From: Anthonomus grandis grandis | Lineage: Eukaryota; Arthropoda; Insecta; Coleoptera; Curculionidae | Assembly: GCF_022605725.1 (NCBI RefSeq) | Contig: NC_065553.1 | Coordinates: 1,612,001 to 1,676,000, forward strand | DNA length: 64,000 nt | Direction of reading: 5' to 3' | Part shown: piece after piece, positions 10,520 to 23,879 of the stretch | Layout of the letters: every line of letters begins with the position of its first letter | Position numbering within the stretch: position 1 is the stretch's first letter | Notes under the pieces: model-generated | Told to the model about the DNA's origin: nothing | The model's input: only the letters and a program-made list of their open reading frames with translations | Database searches by the model: none | Program-made: the position numbers and the translations under genes

Positions 10520-13500
10520 ATGTCTGAAAGAAATTATCGATTTTTTATAAGCAGTTGAGGTAAACGTTTTCTTCTTTCTTCTTTTTCTCTTTCTTCTTCT
10601 TTAAAGACATCAAAGGCCTGAAGAAGTTATTTATTTTTTAAAGGCAGTTGAGTTAAACATTTTTTCGATTCTTCTTTTTTTTTTTAGAGGTCAAATGAGT
10701 GGAAGAAATTATTGATTTTGTACAGGTAGTTGAGCGAAACGTTTTTTTTTTGTTCACCGCTGGGCATAGGCCTCCTCTAGGTTATTTTTTTTTTATAACC
10801 ATAGACTCTGTTCCATACGTCAGTACCGGCAGAATACAAGCCTCCCATAACCTTCTCTTTAAACTAGTCATGAAATATGATAAATCACATTATGGATAAA
10901 TTATTGGTTTGACTTACATCTTCTCAGTGTTAATTCCTAAAGCACCAGACTTGTGTGCTTCGAAAGAGTATTAGAGGGTGTCATTGTTGACAATAGGCTG
11001 ATAGAGCAACATGCAAGTAATAATTTTCTGAAGTTACTAGACTGTGAATTGAAGTTGTTTCTCATAGACAGTTGATGCAATGATTCTTCTCTTCTTCTTC
11101 TTCTTCTTTTTTAAGGACGCCAAATGCCTGGAAGAAATTCTTGAGTTCTTACAGGCAGTTAAGTCAAACGCTTCTTCTTCTCTAGCGACACCAAATGCCT
11201 AAAAAAATTATTGACTTCTTACAGGCAGTTAATCAAAAGGTTTTTTCTTTTCTGTTCTGTGGTGTCCACCTAGGGTGCACAACTTACGCTATTCTAATCA
11301 AGTTCTTCTCCAAGTTTCCCTCTCCTGCTGGTTCCCTCGTTCTTTATGTACTGGATTATGGAGGATTGTTTCTTCTTCGGTGTTCTCCTATTCTGACTTA
11401 CTCGCACTTAGATGCTGGGGATTGTCATTGTTCATTTAGGATGCGACGTCTTATAACTGTACTGTTTTTTTTAGCTTTTAGATACACGTGAGCCATCTAC
11501 GCAAAAGCCGCTAATTTTTTTACTATTGCAATTTAGGTCATGCATAGCTATGGGGAAGTGGGAGACACGTGCATTGAGTTTATGGTGCAGAGTAGTTCTA
11601 TGGTTAAGGGGATTAGTACATTCAAAAAAGATGTATGAAGGAGTGTTTCGCTCTGTCCACAGGAGCAAAATTTTCTTGTTTGACTCTAATTTTGCACTAA
11701 TGCTCTGGTGTTGAGCAATGGTTTGATCTTATAAAGTTTATTGTAGACATTTCGTCATTTTCTTCATTTTCCTGTTTAGTCGGACATTTTTAAATCATGG
11801 TTTTCCTACACCTTGAGCATATTCCATCCATTTAACCATGTCTCGTCCAGTTTCTTGAAATGGTCTAGTGTATTGATTTTTCTCTTCTTTATCATGTTCT
11901 TTAAAGACGTCAAATTAAGATAAATGTTTATTTTCCTTCTTCTTCTTTAAAGACCTTAAATGCCTGGAAGAAATTATTGATTTTTAAAAGCAATTGAGCT
12001 AAACGTTTTTTCTCTTTTTCTTCATTAAGAACGTTAAATGCCTTGAAGGAATGCCAACGGCACTACTTATCCCAAAGAAAAAACGCTATTTTACTTGTTC
12101 TATGTCAATATAGTTTTTTGACATGATTGACAGGTAAAAGAGACAGACAAGACAAAATAAAAAAACTATATTTTTGTGTTTTATGAGATAAAATAACATT
12201 TTCATTTTTTTTGCTTCCCTTTTTTTCAATTTTATTGGAAAATAGCCGAATTTACTCCAACAAAGTAGTTGCCGAGAGGAACAATTATTATTATCTATTC
12301 TCTTACATCCATAACAATGGCGAGTATCGTGCTCATACCTAATGCCCAAGAAACTAAACAAACGTTAACAGGAATTATTGATCTCTTACAGGGAGTTGAG
12401 CAAAAGGTTTCTTCCTCTCCTTCTTCTTCATCTGCTTATTCTTCTTTAAGCCAAAAGTTTTTTCTCTTTTGCTTCTTTCTAAGAACGTGACGTTCTAATG
12501 CCTGGAAAAAATAATTGATTTCCCACAGGCAGTTGAGCTAAACATTTTTACCCTTTTTGTTCTTGTTCCTGTTTCTGTTCTTCTTATTTAAATATATCAA
12601 ATGCATGAAACAAATTATCGATTTCCTATGGGTAGTTAAGTTAAACGTTTCTTCTCATCTTTTTTTTTAAGGACATCCAATGCCTGGAAGAAATTATTGA
12701 TTTGCTACAGGCAGTTGAGTCAAGCATTTCTTTCTCTTCTTCTTCTGCCCTAATTTTCATCTTATATAATGCTCACTTAAATTAAAACATCTCATTAAAC
12801 AGAGCTTATATCCAGTTTAACAGCTTCAATTACCACCAATTATCAAACCACCATTTATTCAATTACCATCTGATCCCTGATTTTGGAAATCTGTAGAGTA
12901 GTTATTTATAGAATTCCTCTATTATCTTTAGAATTTCTTTTTTACAGTTGTAGTTCAATTTTCTTCGTTACGAATTCCTTTTTTTGCTTTGGAAAGTATT
13001 TGCCTAAGAGGCTTTTCTTCATCAATTTTTTAGTACTGCTCTATTTCTTCGGTCTGAAAGAAATTATCAATTTTTTATAAGCAGTTGAGGTAAACGTTTT
13101 CTTCTTTCTTCTTCTTTAAAGGCATCAAAGGCCTGAAGAAGTTATTTATTTTTTAAAGGCAGTTGAGCTAAACATTTTTTCGATTCTTTTTTTTTTTTTT
13201 TAGAGGTCAAATGAGTGGAAGAAATTATTGATTTTGTACAGGTAGTTGAGCGAAACGTTTTTTTTTGTTCACCGCTGGGCATAGGCCTCCTCTAGGTTAT
13301 TTTTTTCTTATAACCATAGACTCTGTTCCATACGTCAGTACCGGCAGAATACAAGCCTCCCATAACCTTCTCTTTAAACTAGTCATGAAATATGATAAAT
13401 CACATTATGGATAAATCGTTGGTTTGACTCACATCTTCTCAGTGTTAATTCCTAAAGCACCAGACTTTTGTGCTTCGAAAGAGTATTAGAGGGTGTCATT

Positions 13501-16500
13501 GTTGACAATAGGCTGATAGAGCAACATGCAAGTAATAATTTTCTGAAGTTACTAGACTGTGAATTGAAGTTGTTTCTCATAGACAGTTGATGCAATGATT
13601 CTTCTCTTCTTCTTCTTCTTTTTTAAGGACGCCAAATGCCTGGAAATTATTGAGTTCTTACAGGCAGTTGAGTCAAACGCTTCTTCTTCTCTAGCGACAC
13701 CAAATGCCTAAAAAAAATATTGACTTCTTACAGGCAGTTAATCAAAAGGTTTTTTCTTTTCTGTTCTGTGGTGTCCACCTAGGGTGCACAACTTACGCTA
13801 TTCTAATCAAGTTCTTCTCCAAGTTTCCCTCTCCTGCTGGTTCCCTCGTTCTTTATGTACTGGAATATGGAGGATTGTTTCTTCTTCGGTGTTCTCCTAT
13901 TCTGACTTACTCGCACTTAGATGATGGGGATTGTCATTGTTCATTTAGGATGCGACGTCTTATAACTGTACTGTCACAAGCTTTTAGATACACGTGAGCC
14001 ATCTACGCAAAAGCCGCTAATTTTTTTACTATTGCAATTTAGGTCATGCATAGCTATGGGGAAGTGGAAGACATGTGCATTAAGTTTATGGTGCAGAGTA
14101 GTTCTATGGTTAAGGTGATTAGTACATTCAAAAAAGATGTATGAAGGAGTGTTTCGCTCTGTCCACAGGAGCAAAATTTTCTTGTTTGACTCTAATTTTG
14201 CACTAATGCTCTGGTGTTGAGCAATGGTTTGATCTTATAAAGTTTATTGTAGAGATTTCGTCATTTTCTTCATTTTCCTGTTTAGTCGGACTTTTTTAAA
14301 TCATGGTTTTCCTACACCTTGAGCATTTGAGCATCCATTTAACCATGTCTCGTCCAGTTTCTTGAAATGGTCTAGTGTATTGATTTTTCTCTTCTTTATC
14401 ATGTTCTTTAAAGACGTCAAATTAAGATAAATGTTTATTTTCTATCTTCTTCTTCTTTAAAGACCTTAAATGCCTGGAAGAAATTATTGATTTTTATAAG
14501 CAATTGAGCCAAACGTTTTTTCTCTTTTTCTTCATTAAGAACGTTAAATGCCTTGAAGGAATGCCAACGGCACTACTTATCTCAAAGAAAAAACGCTATT
14601 TTACTTGTTCTATGTCAATATAGTTTTTTGACATGATTGACAGGTAAAAGAGACAGACCAGATAAAATAAAAAAACTATATTTTTGTGTTTTATGAGATA
14701 AAATAACATTTTCATTTTTTTTGCTTCCCTTTTTTTCAATTTTATTGGAAAATAGCCGAATTTACTCCAACAAAGTAGTTGCCGAGAGGAACAATTATTA
14801 TTATCTATTCTCTTACATCCATAACAATGGCGAGTATCCTGCTCATACCTAATGTCCAAGAAACTAAACAAACGTTAACAGGAATTATTGATCTCTTACA
14901 GGGAGTTGAGCAAAAGGTTTCTTCCTCTCCTTCTTCTTCATCTGCTTATTCTTCTTTAAGCCAAAAGTTTTTTCTCTTTTGCTTCTTTCTAAGAACGTGA
15001 CGTTCTAATGCCTGGAAAAAATAATTGATTTCCCACAGGCAGTTGAGCTAAACATTTTTACCCTTTTTGTTCTTGTTCCTGTTTCTGTTCTTCTTATTTA
15101 AATATATCAAATGCATGAAACAAATTATCGATTTCCTATGGGTAGTTAAGTTAAACGTTTCTTCTCATCTTTTTTTTTAAGGACATCCAATGCCTGGAAG
15201 AAATTATTGATTTGCTACAGGCAGTTGAGTCAAGCATTTCTTTCTCTTCTTCTTCTGCCCTAATTTTCATCTTATATAATGCTCACTTAAATTAAAACAT
15301 CTCATTAAACAGAGCTTATATCCAGTTTAACAGCTTCAATTACCACCAATTATCAAACCACCATTTATTCAATTACCATCTGATCCCTGATTTTGGAAAT
15401 CTGTAGAGTAGTTATTTATAGAATTCCTCTATTATCTTTAGAATTTCTTTTTTACAGTTGTAGTTCAATTTTCTTCGTTACGAATTCCTTTTTTTGCTTT
15501 GGAAAGTATTTGCCTAAGAGGCTTTTCTTCATCAATTTTTTAGTACTGCTCTATTTCTTCGGTCTGAAAGAAATTATCAATTTTTTATAAGCAGTTGAGG
15601 TAAACGTTTTCTTCTTTCTTCTTCTTTAAAGGCATCAAAGGCCTGAAGAAGTTATTTATTTTTTAAAGGCAGTTGAGCTAAACATTTTTTCGATTCTTTT
15701 TTTTTTTTTTTAGAGGTCAAATGAGTGGAAGAAATTATTGATTTTGTACAGGTAGTTGAGCGAAACGTTTTTTTTTGTTCACCGCTGGGCATAGGCCTCC
15801 TCTAGGTTATTTTTTTCTTATAACCATAGACTCTGTTCCATACGTCAGTACCGGCAGAATACAAGCCTCCCATAACCTTCTCTTTAAACTAGTCATGAAA
15901 TATGATAAATCACATTATGGATAAATCGTTGGTTTGACTCACATCTTCTCAGTGTTAATTCCTAAAGCACCAGACTTTTGTGCTTCGAAAGAGTATTAGA
16001 GGGTGTCATTGTTGACAATAGGCTGATAGAGCAACATGCAAGTAATAATTTTCTGAAGTTACTAGACTGTGAATTGAAGTTGTTTCTCATAGACAGTTGA
16101 TGCAATGATTCTTCTCTTCTTCTTCTTCTTTTTTAAGGACGCCAAATGCCTGGAAATTATTGAGTTCTTACAGGCAGTTGAGTCAAACGCTTCTTCTTCT
16201 CTAGCGACACCAAATGCCTAAAAAAAATATTGACTTCTTACAGGCAGTTAATCAAAAGGTTTTTTCTTTTCTGTTCTGTGGTGTCCACCTAGGGTGCACA
16301 ACTTACGCTATTCTAATCAAGTTCTTCTCCAAGTTTCCCTCTCCTGCTGGTTCCCTCGTTCTTTATGTACTGGAATATGGAGGATTGTTTCTTCTTCGGT
16401 GTTCTCCTATTCTGACTTACTCGCACTTAGATGATGGGGATTGTCATTGTTCATTTAGGATGCGACGTCTTATAACTGTACTGTCACAAGCTTTTAGATA

Positions 16501-18063
16501 CACGTGAGCCATCTACGCAAAAGCCGCTAATTTTTTTACTATTGCAATTTAGGTCATGCATAGCTATGGGGAAGTGGAAGACATGTGCATTAAGTTTATG
16601 GTGCAGAGTAGTTCTATGGTTAAGGTGATTAGTACATTCAAAAAAGATGTATGAAGGAGTGTTTCGCTCTGTCCACAGGAGCAAAATTTTCTTGTTTGAC
16701 TCTAATTTTGCACTAATGCTCTGGTGTTGAGCAATGGTTTGATCTTATAAAGTTTATTGTAGAGATTTCGTCATTTTCTTCATTTTCCTGTTTAGTCGGA
16801 CTTTTTTAAATCATGGTTTTCCTACACCTTGAGCATTTGAGCATCCATTTAACCATGTCTCGTCCAGTTTCTTGAAATGGTCTAGTGTATTGATTTTTCT
16901 CTTCTTTATCATGTTCTTTAAAGACGTCAAATTAAGATAAATGTTTATTTTCTATCTTCTTCTTCTTTAAAGACCTTAAATGCCTGGAAGAAATTATTGA
17001 TTTTTATAAGCAATTGAGCCAAACGTTTTTTCTCTTTTTCTTCATTAAGAACGTTAAATGCCTTGAAGGAATGCCAACGGCACTACTTATCTCAAAGAAA
17101 AAACGCTATTTTACTTGTTCTATGTCAATATAGTTTTTTGACATGATTGACAGGTAAAAGAGACAGACCAGATAAAATAAAAAAACTATATTTTTGTGTT
17201 TTATGAGATAAAATAACATTTTCATTTTTTTTGCTTCCCTTTTTTTCAATTTTATTGGAAAATAGCCGAATTTACTCCAACAAAGTAGTTGCCGAGAGGA
17301 ACAATTATTATTATCTATTCTCTTACATCCATAACAATGGCGAGTATCCTGCTCATACCTAATGTCCAAGAAACTAAACAAACGTTAACAGGAATTATTG
17401 ATCTCTTACAGGGAGTTGAGCAAAAGGTTTCTTCCTCTCCTTCTTCTTCATCTGCTTATTCTTCTTTAAGCCAAAAGTTTTTTCTCTTTTGCTTCTTTCT
17501 AAGAACGTGACGTTCTAATGCCTGGAAAAAATAATTGATTTCCCACAGGCAGTTGAGCTAAACATTTTTACCCTTTTTGTTCTTGTTCCTGTTTCTGTTC
17601 TTCTTATTTAAATATATCAAATGCATGAAACAAATTATCGATTTCCTATGGGTAGTTAAGTTAAACGTTTCTTCTCATCTTTTTTTTTAAGGACATCCAA
17701 TGCCTGGAAGAAATTATTGATTTGCTACAGGCAGTTGAGTCAAGCATTTCTTTCTCTTCTTCTTCTGCCCTAATTTTCATCTTATATAATGCTCACTTAA
17801 ATTAAAACATCTCATTAAACAGAGCTTATATCCAGTTTAACAGCTTTTTCAATTATCAAACCACCATTTATTCAATTACCATCTGATCCCTTATTTTGGA
17901 AATCTGTAGAGTAGTCCTTTATAGAATTCCTCTATTATCTTTAGAATTTCTTTTTTACAGTTGTAGTTCAATTTTCTTTGTTACGAATTCCTTTCTTTGC
18001 TTTGGAAAGTCTTTGCCTAAGAGACTTTTCTTCATCAAGTTTTTAGTACTGCTCTATTTCTTC
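10520..18063. repeat. Tandem array of three 2.51-kb units
   Basis: Unit starts are at about 10520, 13051 and 15561, where 'CTGAAAGAAATTATC' recurs; the period is 2509-2510 bases. Units 2 and 3 look identical over more than 2 kb. Unit 1 differs by scattered substitutions and small indels. The right end of unit 3 (from about 17845) differs from the ends of units 1 and 2 by a deletion and several substitutions, so it is the older flank. Each unit contains about a dozen short palindromic-core repeats, a fragment of an RTE-like LINE on the minus strand (10740-10910, 13260-13420, 15770-15930; peptide EACILPVLTYGTES) and unrecognised unique DNA. The short open frames that recur with this period are not supported as genes. 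Confidence 0.9.
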
Positions 18064-18400
18064 CGTTAGTCGTAATCCAGTTTGCTTGCTCTGCTCTACT
18101 GTTCCACGTCACTGTAATCGTCATTAGACGTTCCTGCACGAATTTAACACGTATATTTAAAATCTGTTCTAGAATTTTTTAATTATACATCAAAACATCA
18201 ACCTATGATGATTATAACCTATTTATGATTAAGTTCTTTTATGTCCATTTTTTATACAATACCCATTCTTAACTTTTAACATTAAATTAATTTTACACAA
18301 TATTAACAATAAAATATACAAAATTCCATTCAGAAATTAATTGTCTAACTTACAAGTATACCAGTTCTTCGTCGGACGTAAATTCTAATAATTAGGTAGG

Positions 18401-18490
18401 TCAAAACCTGGTCGCCGTCACTGGCCTGGGAAGGGTCGAAGTCACCGATGGAGTGCGCATGCCACTCATATCCTTTAATGACGATAAAGT
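18401..18490 (-). CDS. Sidestep-family receptor, last coding exon and stop
   Basis: I found this by extending the frame across the 6.6-kb intron. The acceptor ttttcag is followed in phase 0 by 29 codons and TGA. The peptide runs TLSSLKDMSGMRTPSVTST, then LPRPVTATRF. It follows naturally on the previous exon end (LLGTGS). With it, the seven exons total 1554 bases, exactly 518 codons including the stop. The last residues T-R-F fit a class I PDZ ligand (S/T-x-hydrophobic). A possible ATTAAA polyadenylation signal lies on the minus strand at 18178-18183; this is weak evidence. The exon could be missed by gene finders because it is short. Confidence 0.82.
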   Translation of the reverse strand, partial: TLSSLKDMSGMRTPSVTSTLPRPVTATRF

Positions 18491-18739
18491 CTGAAAATTA
18501 CGAAATCTGAGTGAAAATATTATCCAAATAATTAATTAAATTGATATCATTCCAAACGTATTTTATTATTTTCATCAAGAAGTAGTAGAAGTAAAAGTAG
18601 AAAATTTTTGGTCATTTCGCATTTCTTTTTTTACTTCATCTATCTATTTGTTTTTTTTTACTTATGCATTTATCTACTATGATCGAAAAAATGCAAATTT
18701 CAATTATATTAATAAGAGATTAAAAATTAATAAGACTGT

Positions 18740-19040
18740 CATCAGAGAATGTCCTACAAAGTAATTTCCTGAACAACCTGATGTTTAAAAGACCTAGAAG
18801 TCATCACAGAAAGACTCAGCTTTCCTCCTTCAGGACTGTTTGGATTCTAGAGGGAGCATTAAATCACGAGATCATTTTAATATCTTAAATTGAGCAAACT
18901 TTGGTGACAAAACAGGCGCAGACTTCCTTGACATCTTTAAGACAATTGACAACATGTGGTATCATGTCGGCGAATAGATTAGCTATCTCAAAACCAAGGG
19001 ACGTAGTAGGGCCTCTATAGGAAATTTAATTTCATTTGAG
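18740..19040 (+). mobile_element. LINE reverse transcriptase scrap
   Basis: A short run FLDIFKTIDNMWYHVGE corresponds to the 'LDVxKAFDxVWH' motif of jockey-like reverse transcriptases. Stops are frequent. It lies in the last intron of the sidestep-family gene. The DNA from 19040 to 20000 shows nothing else recognisable. Confidence 0.5.
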
Positions 19041-20449
19041 AATTTAAACTTTATTTCTATTGGAACTCACAAATCTCCAAAAGCGCATTAAATTGGACCT
19101 GGGAGAAACCTCAGTGATCTTAACATACTCCTTAGACTTGACCCTGGTCTTAAACTGCAAAATAAAATATAATCTGTATTTGAATTAGAGTTGACATATC
19201 GCTTGTCATTTTCTCTTATATAATTAATAATAAATCTCACTATAATTAAAGTTTTAAGTTCATTAGAAAAACAAATAGGAACCTTCTTTGATGAATATAA
19301 CGGCTCAAATTTATCTATGATACATAAATAATTCATCTTAGGCAAACATGACACAAACATTGAAATAGCATTATAGTCAATTTAATATAATTTTGGCCAA
19401 ATTATAAACCAATTAGCACCCCTCGAATTTAATTGAAATACGAAATACGTAAAATTTCAATTTGCAAACTTTTCGGGGTACCAGATGAAACTGGTCCACT
19501 CTGTGCCAGCCAGACCAACATTGTAGAACACTTCTGCAAGTATTCCACAATGTTGATCTGATTAGGGAGTCTAATAAGAATTAACCCTTTGCCGACGATA
19601 CAACATTGACTGCACAGAAAAGTTACCAACGTCCAGTTAATGACGATTGAATGGAGATTAAAAATCAGTCCACAACAGACTTTCGGAGATACGAGAAACT
19701 GAAGTGAAAAGATGCAATTTGTTCAGTACATGACTAGGTTAAGGATTTATAAGATAAGAGTAATTCTTAGATATGATTGATCATCACGCGAGTACCACTC
19801 TACAGGGATCTACAGTGATTTGGTCACAGAACTACAGAAAGATCATGAAATAAATCACTCGACTAACTAATAGAATACTCGCACACGTCACACGACTTAA
19901 AGGCGAGACACCAAATACCAAGAGATCTGCTCGACCTGCTACGGCTGGTCAACTGATAACTACACGTAGCTGATATGGAAAGATGAAAATAAAACATGAT
20001 CTGCTTTAGCAGAACTTGAACTTAAAAGAAATTATTAATTTATTACAGGCAATTGAGCCAAACGTTTTCACCCTTCTTCTTTGTCAAGGAAGCAATTGCG
20101 TGAAACGTTTCTTCTCTTCTTCTTCTCCTCTTATTCTCCTTTTTTTTAAGGACATCAAATGCCTGGAAGAAATTACTGATTTCTTACAGACAGCTGAGTC
20201 AAACTTTTTTTCTCTTCTTATTTTTTCGAGAAGGTTCTTTTTTTCTTCTCATTCTCCTTCTTTTTCTTCTTCTTCAAGGACGTCAATATATATGGATATA
20301 GAAAGATGCAATCAAAACATGCAATCAAAACTGCTTTAGCAGAACATCCAAGAATAAGGGTTACAAAACAAGGCATCTGGTAATGCTTCAAATAATCACA
20401 AATATTGTAACAGATTAAATGTAGTGTCTCAAGTATTAAGAAACTCTAC

Positions 20450-21430
20450 TGAAGTAAAAAATCTGCCCTCTATGGTTAACAATAACAAAGGCCTTGGACC
20501 TGATCTCATTCTCAACAAAACATGCTCTCTATTTACATCTTTATCACATTTTTAACCTTGATGAGTTTCTGAATAATTGGAAATTATCAAAAGTTTGACT
20601 TATCCTAAATCTGGATACACGAATGACTTTTTAAATCACATACCATCAGCATTTTATTTTCTACTTTTAGAAGAGTTTAGCAAGGGTTATTATGGACCAG
20701 CAGCATATCCTCACTCATTTGGAAAAGGTAGTAAAACTCATGCCATTTTTTTCAGATTTTAGTAAGGCATTTAACAAGGTCAATCGTTACACTGAAGTTG
20801 ATCAACTTATGAAAAGTTCGTTTCCAATGGTTCTTAATTATTACGAATTAAATCAAAATTAAGAAGCTGCTGGTCCGTACCATTTAAGGTCTCTTCAAGG
20901 GTTCCCCAAATTGGAGAGCACATCTTGAATTACTTCTTTTTATAAACGATCTCGTTGGCAACTATTTTTCAAAATAGCGTTCCTTTTTTAAAGAACGTTC
21001 CTCCTTTTCAACTGTCATAGACCTCTTTTTTGAGATCTGGTGTCTCGCTCTTCTGGTCTTGTCACTAAGCACGCTAACAATGATTTCGTTGTGATTATCT
21101 ATGGTCCACATGACACATTGAAGAGTAACTTATTTAGAATATTAGAAATCCACTAACTTAAAGTACACATACACAAGTTCACATATCCCCAGAAATGGAA
21201 TGAGATTCTTTCTTGATTCGAAAGTTTCGAGAAGCAATGGTATCTTAAGCCGCTTTGACAAGATTCATCTAACAAAGGAGTTGTTCAACAGACTCAATCC
21301 TGCACTCAGTCATATGTCAGATTATTTTAAATATGCCCTCTACAACTGACTCGGTTCCAATAGAACGGCCACATGTTGACGATAATTTTCCTTTTCATCT
21401 GATCCAGTCTTTAATGGAGACGTGACTACG
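20450..21430 (+). mobile_element. LINE reverse transcriptase relic
   Basis: Fragments in shifting frames read THAIFFRF followed by a degraded SKAFNKVN-like motif, then SSRVPQIGEHILNYFFL where 'GVPQGSxLGPLLF' is expected, then KRSRWQLFFK. The order fits a jockey/CR1-type reverse transcriptase with many stops. Confidence 0.6.
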
Positions 21431-21779
21431 ACGACCAATAAGAGTCAGATCACTTTAGTTCACTTAGATATATCTTCTTATACAGCGCAGTTAATTAACT
21501 CTTGAGAGGCATAGCTTTGAATGTTGAAGAATGAAGAGCTTGGAATGTATAAAAGAAGAGCAGATCAGTATAGATGATCTAAACAGACAAATAAGTTATA
21601 ATTTAAAGGAGGCTCAAGAAAGGCATAGCAAAAGACAGAAAAGATAAACTAGGGCAAAATACGAGTAGCCTAATAAGGAAAAGGAGAGAGATGCGAGCAA
21701 ACAAAATCAACAAAGTTATATTGTTATCGGGTAGAGGAGAAAGATGCTCTTATTTAGAACCACCATCGTTGATGATACT

Positions 21780-22190
21780 TAGCAAAATGCGGATCTTGTA
21801 GGAAACCAAAAGGAAGATCCCGATATCCAGATAGTCCTAACCTGTATAAAAAAAGGGAAGAAGCCAACTTAGGAAGAAGTTGGAAGAAGGGGCAATGGAA
21901 CTACCTAATTTTGTAAGATGTACCGTTGCGGTGGAAAATAGTTGACCACCACAAAGAGCCAGGAAGACAAATCGTTGTGCCTAAATGTCGGAGTTTGGAT
22001 TTGCTAGAGGAAATCTATGATGGTGTGTTAGGAGGACATCTTGGAATAATGAAGACCCTGGAGAAAATGAGGGAAAGAATTTCCTGGGTCAATAGTAAGG
22101 CAAACGTTAGGGACTAGTGCAGAAAATGCGTTGTATGTGCAGCAAATAATAGACCGTAGAGAAAGCAAAGAGCATTAATAAATTAGTATC
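21780..22190 (+). mobile_element. Ty3/gypsy integrase zinc-finger relic
   Basis: The plus strand shows a DPDIQIVLTCIKKGKKPT linker, then VVPKCRSLDLLEEIYDG, GGHLGIMKTLEKMRERISWV and CRKCVVCAANN. This is the HHCC zinc-binding region at the start of a Ty3/gypsy integrase. A stop lies just before the Cys pair. No LTRs were identified around it. Confidence 0.75.
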
Positions 22191-22329
22191 ATAAATGCAC
22201 TACCGTGGAATTAAAAGAATGCCAGGAACATTTATATCCTTCAGCTTCTTCTTCTTCATGGATAGTTTGAATACCGGAAGAAGCACTCCCCGGTGCATCG
22301 AATTATGAAATTCCATATTAACACCTTAG

Positions 22330-22985
22330 CTGGAGCAAACCATGGTGGCAAAACAGATGGAGACTTTTTTGATATGTCTAAGGCAATTGATAAGATGTGG
22401 CATCATACATTTCAAATTTTGAATTTTTCCGGGAATTAGATAAAACTGTTTCTTGCAAAATATCTTGCAACCAGCCCTACAAAGGAAGTAAAGAAGCTAA
22501 TGTTGCAAAAAGTAAATGAAACAAAATACTTGACAAGATACAAGACCAAATCCTCACCGCTTATAAAAGAAGGTAAGACCAGGACCTTCTTGATCGACCA
22601 GACCGCTTTCGAAATACAAACTTTTAAAAACACCTAAAGAATTCCAACCAGTAAGGACCTAGTGATAATACAATGGAACTGCCAAAGCATCAGAAACTGT
22701 CCATCTGCTTCATACAGTAAAATCTGATATTCTAATATTAAATAATACCTGGCTTAACCCAACAATAGGGATCAGCTTCCCAAGCTCCTCATTAATTCGC
22801 CAAGGCAGAGAAGATGACAATAGAGGAATTGCATTCCTAATCCACACTGGTTCACCATAAACATCAGTCAATTTTGATATCCCTAATTCAAATTGGAACT
22901 TACAAACAATGGCCATCAAAAAACACAACGTCATGGTTGGTAGCGCATACTGGTGCACAGTACTGAGTATTATGTTTAATCAAGA
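22330..22985 (+). mobile_element. Jockey-like LINE pieces (RT motif and endonuclease)
   Basis: At about 22345-22420 a FFDMSKAIDKMWHH run marks a reverse transcriptase motif. At 22665-22970 separate frames read IQWNCQSIRN, SDILILNNTWLNPT, REDDNRGIAFLIHTGS and NWNLQTMAIKKHNV, which is the N-terminal endonuclease of a jockey-type ORF2. The order is reversed relative to an intact element, so at least two insertions are mixed here. Confidence 0.65.
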
Positions 22986-23029
22986 AGTTTAATAAAGAAG
23001 AAGAAAAAAAACAAGGTTTAGATCAACTG

Positions 23030-23870
23030 CCTATTAGAAAACAATAATTTCTTAAAAGAATTTGCCGTTTTTAGAAAGAAGAAGACGAAAAAGAAAAAAC
23101 GTTTGACTCAACTGCCTGTAGCAAATCAATAATTTTTTCTAGGCTTTTGATGTCCTTGAAGAAGACGAGAAAAAAAGTTTGTCTTAACTATCAGTAAGAA
23201 ATCAATTATTTCTTCAAGGCATTCGATATCCTTAAAGAAGAAAAAGAAGAAGAAGAAGGAGAAGAAGAAGAAGAAGAAACGTTTGACTGAATTGCCTGAA
23301 TGAAATAATGTCTGCCAGGTATTTGATGTCTTTAGAAAGAAGAAGAATATACGAAAAACGTTTGATTGAACTGCCTGTAAGAAGTCAATCATTTCTTCCA
23401 GGCATTTCATATCCTTAGAAAGAAAAAAATTGACTCAGTTATCTGTAAGAAACCAATAATTCTTAAGAGGAGAAGAAGATTCTTGAACGTTTCTTGTAAC
23501 GTTTGATTCAACTGCCTGAAAGAAATTAATAATTTATTCCAGGCATTTAATGTCCTTGAAAAAGAAGGCAGTTGATCCCAAACGTTTCTCCTTGTCTTCT
23601 TCTTCAATCTAAGGACATCAAAGGCCAGGAAGAAAAAACTGATTTCTTACAGACAGTTAAAGCAAACGTTTTTTCTCTTCTTTTTCTTCAGGGACATCAT
23701 AAGTCTAGAATACATTACTATATTTAATACACATTGATTTCTTTCAGTTGAGTCAAACGTTTTTTCTCTTCTTCTTCTTTTTCTTTTTAAGGACCTCAAA
23801 TGCCTGGACCAAATTACTAATTTTTTACAAGTAGTTAAGTTCAACCGTTTTTTCTTTAATATATGTATCT
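23030..23870. repeat. Cluster of palindromic-core repeats with an orientation switch
   Basis: From 23030 to about 23560 the units read on the minus strand (AACTGCCTGTAAGAA at about 23070, 23185, 23290, 23365 and 23510). From about 23570 to 23870 they read on the plus strand (at about 23625 and 23800). GAA-rich tracts on the left therefore face TTC-rich tracts on the right. Open frames here on the minus strand are translations of the repeat (CLEEIIDFLQAV-like peptide), not genes. Confidence 0.8.
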
Positions 23871-23879
23871 AAACAGACG

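Noticed and set aside
11195..17510. Recurring short open frames in the tandem array (for example at 11195, 13704, 16214 and 12269, 14779, 17289)
   Set aside because: They recur only because the 2.51-kb unit is repeated. They translate the short repeat or LINE scraps and show no conserved domain.
10520..18063. Possible CRISPR-like array
   Set aside because: The short repeats are irregularly spaced, diverged, present in both orientations elsewhere and set in a eukaryotic genome; no cas genes are present.
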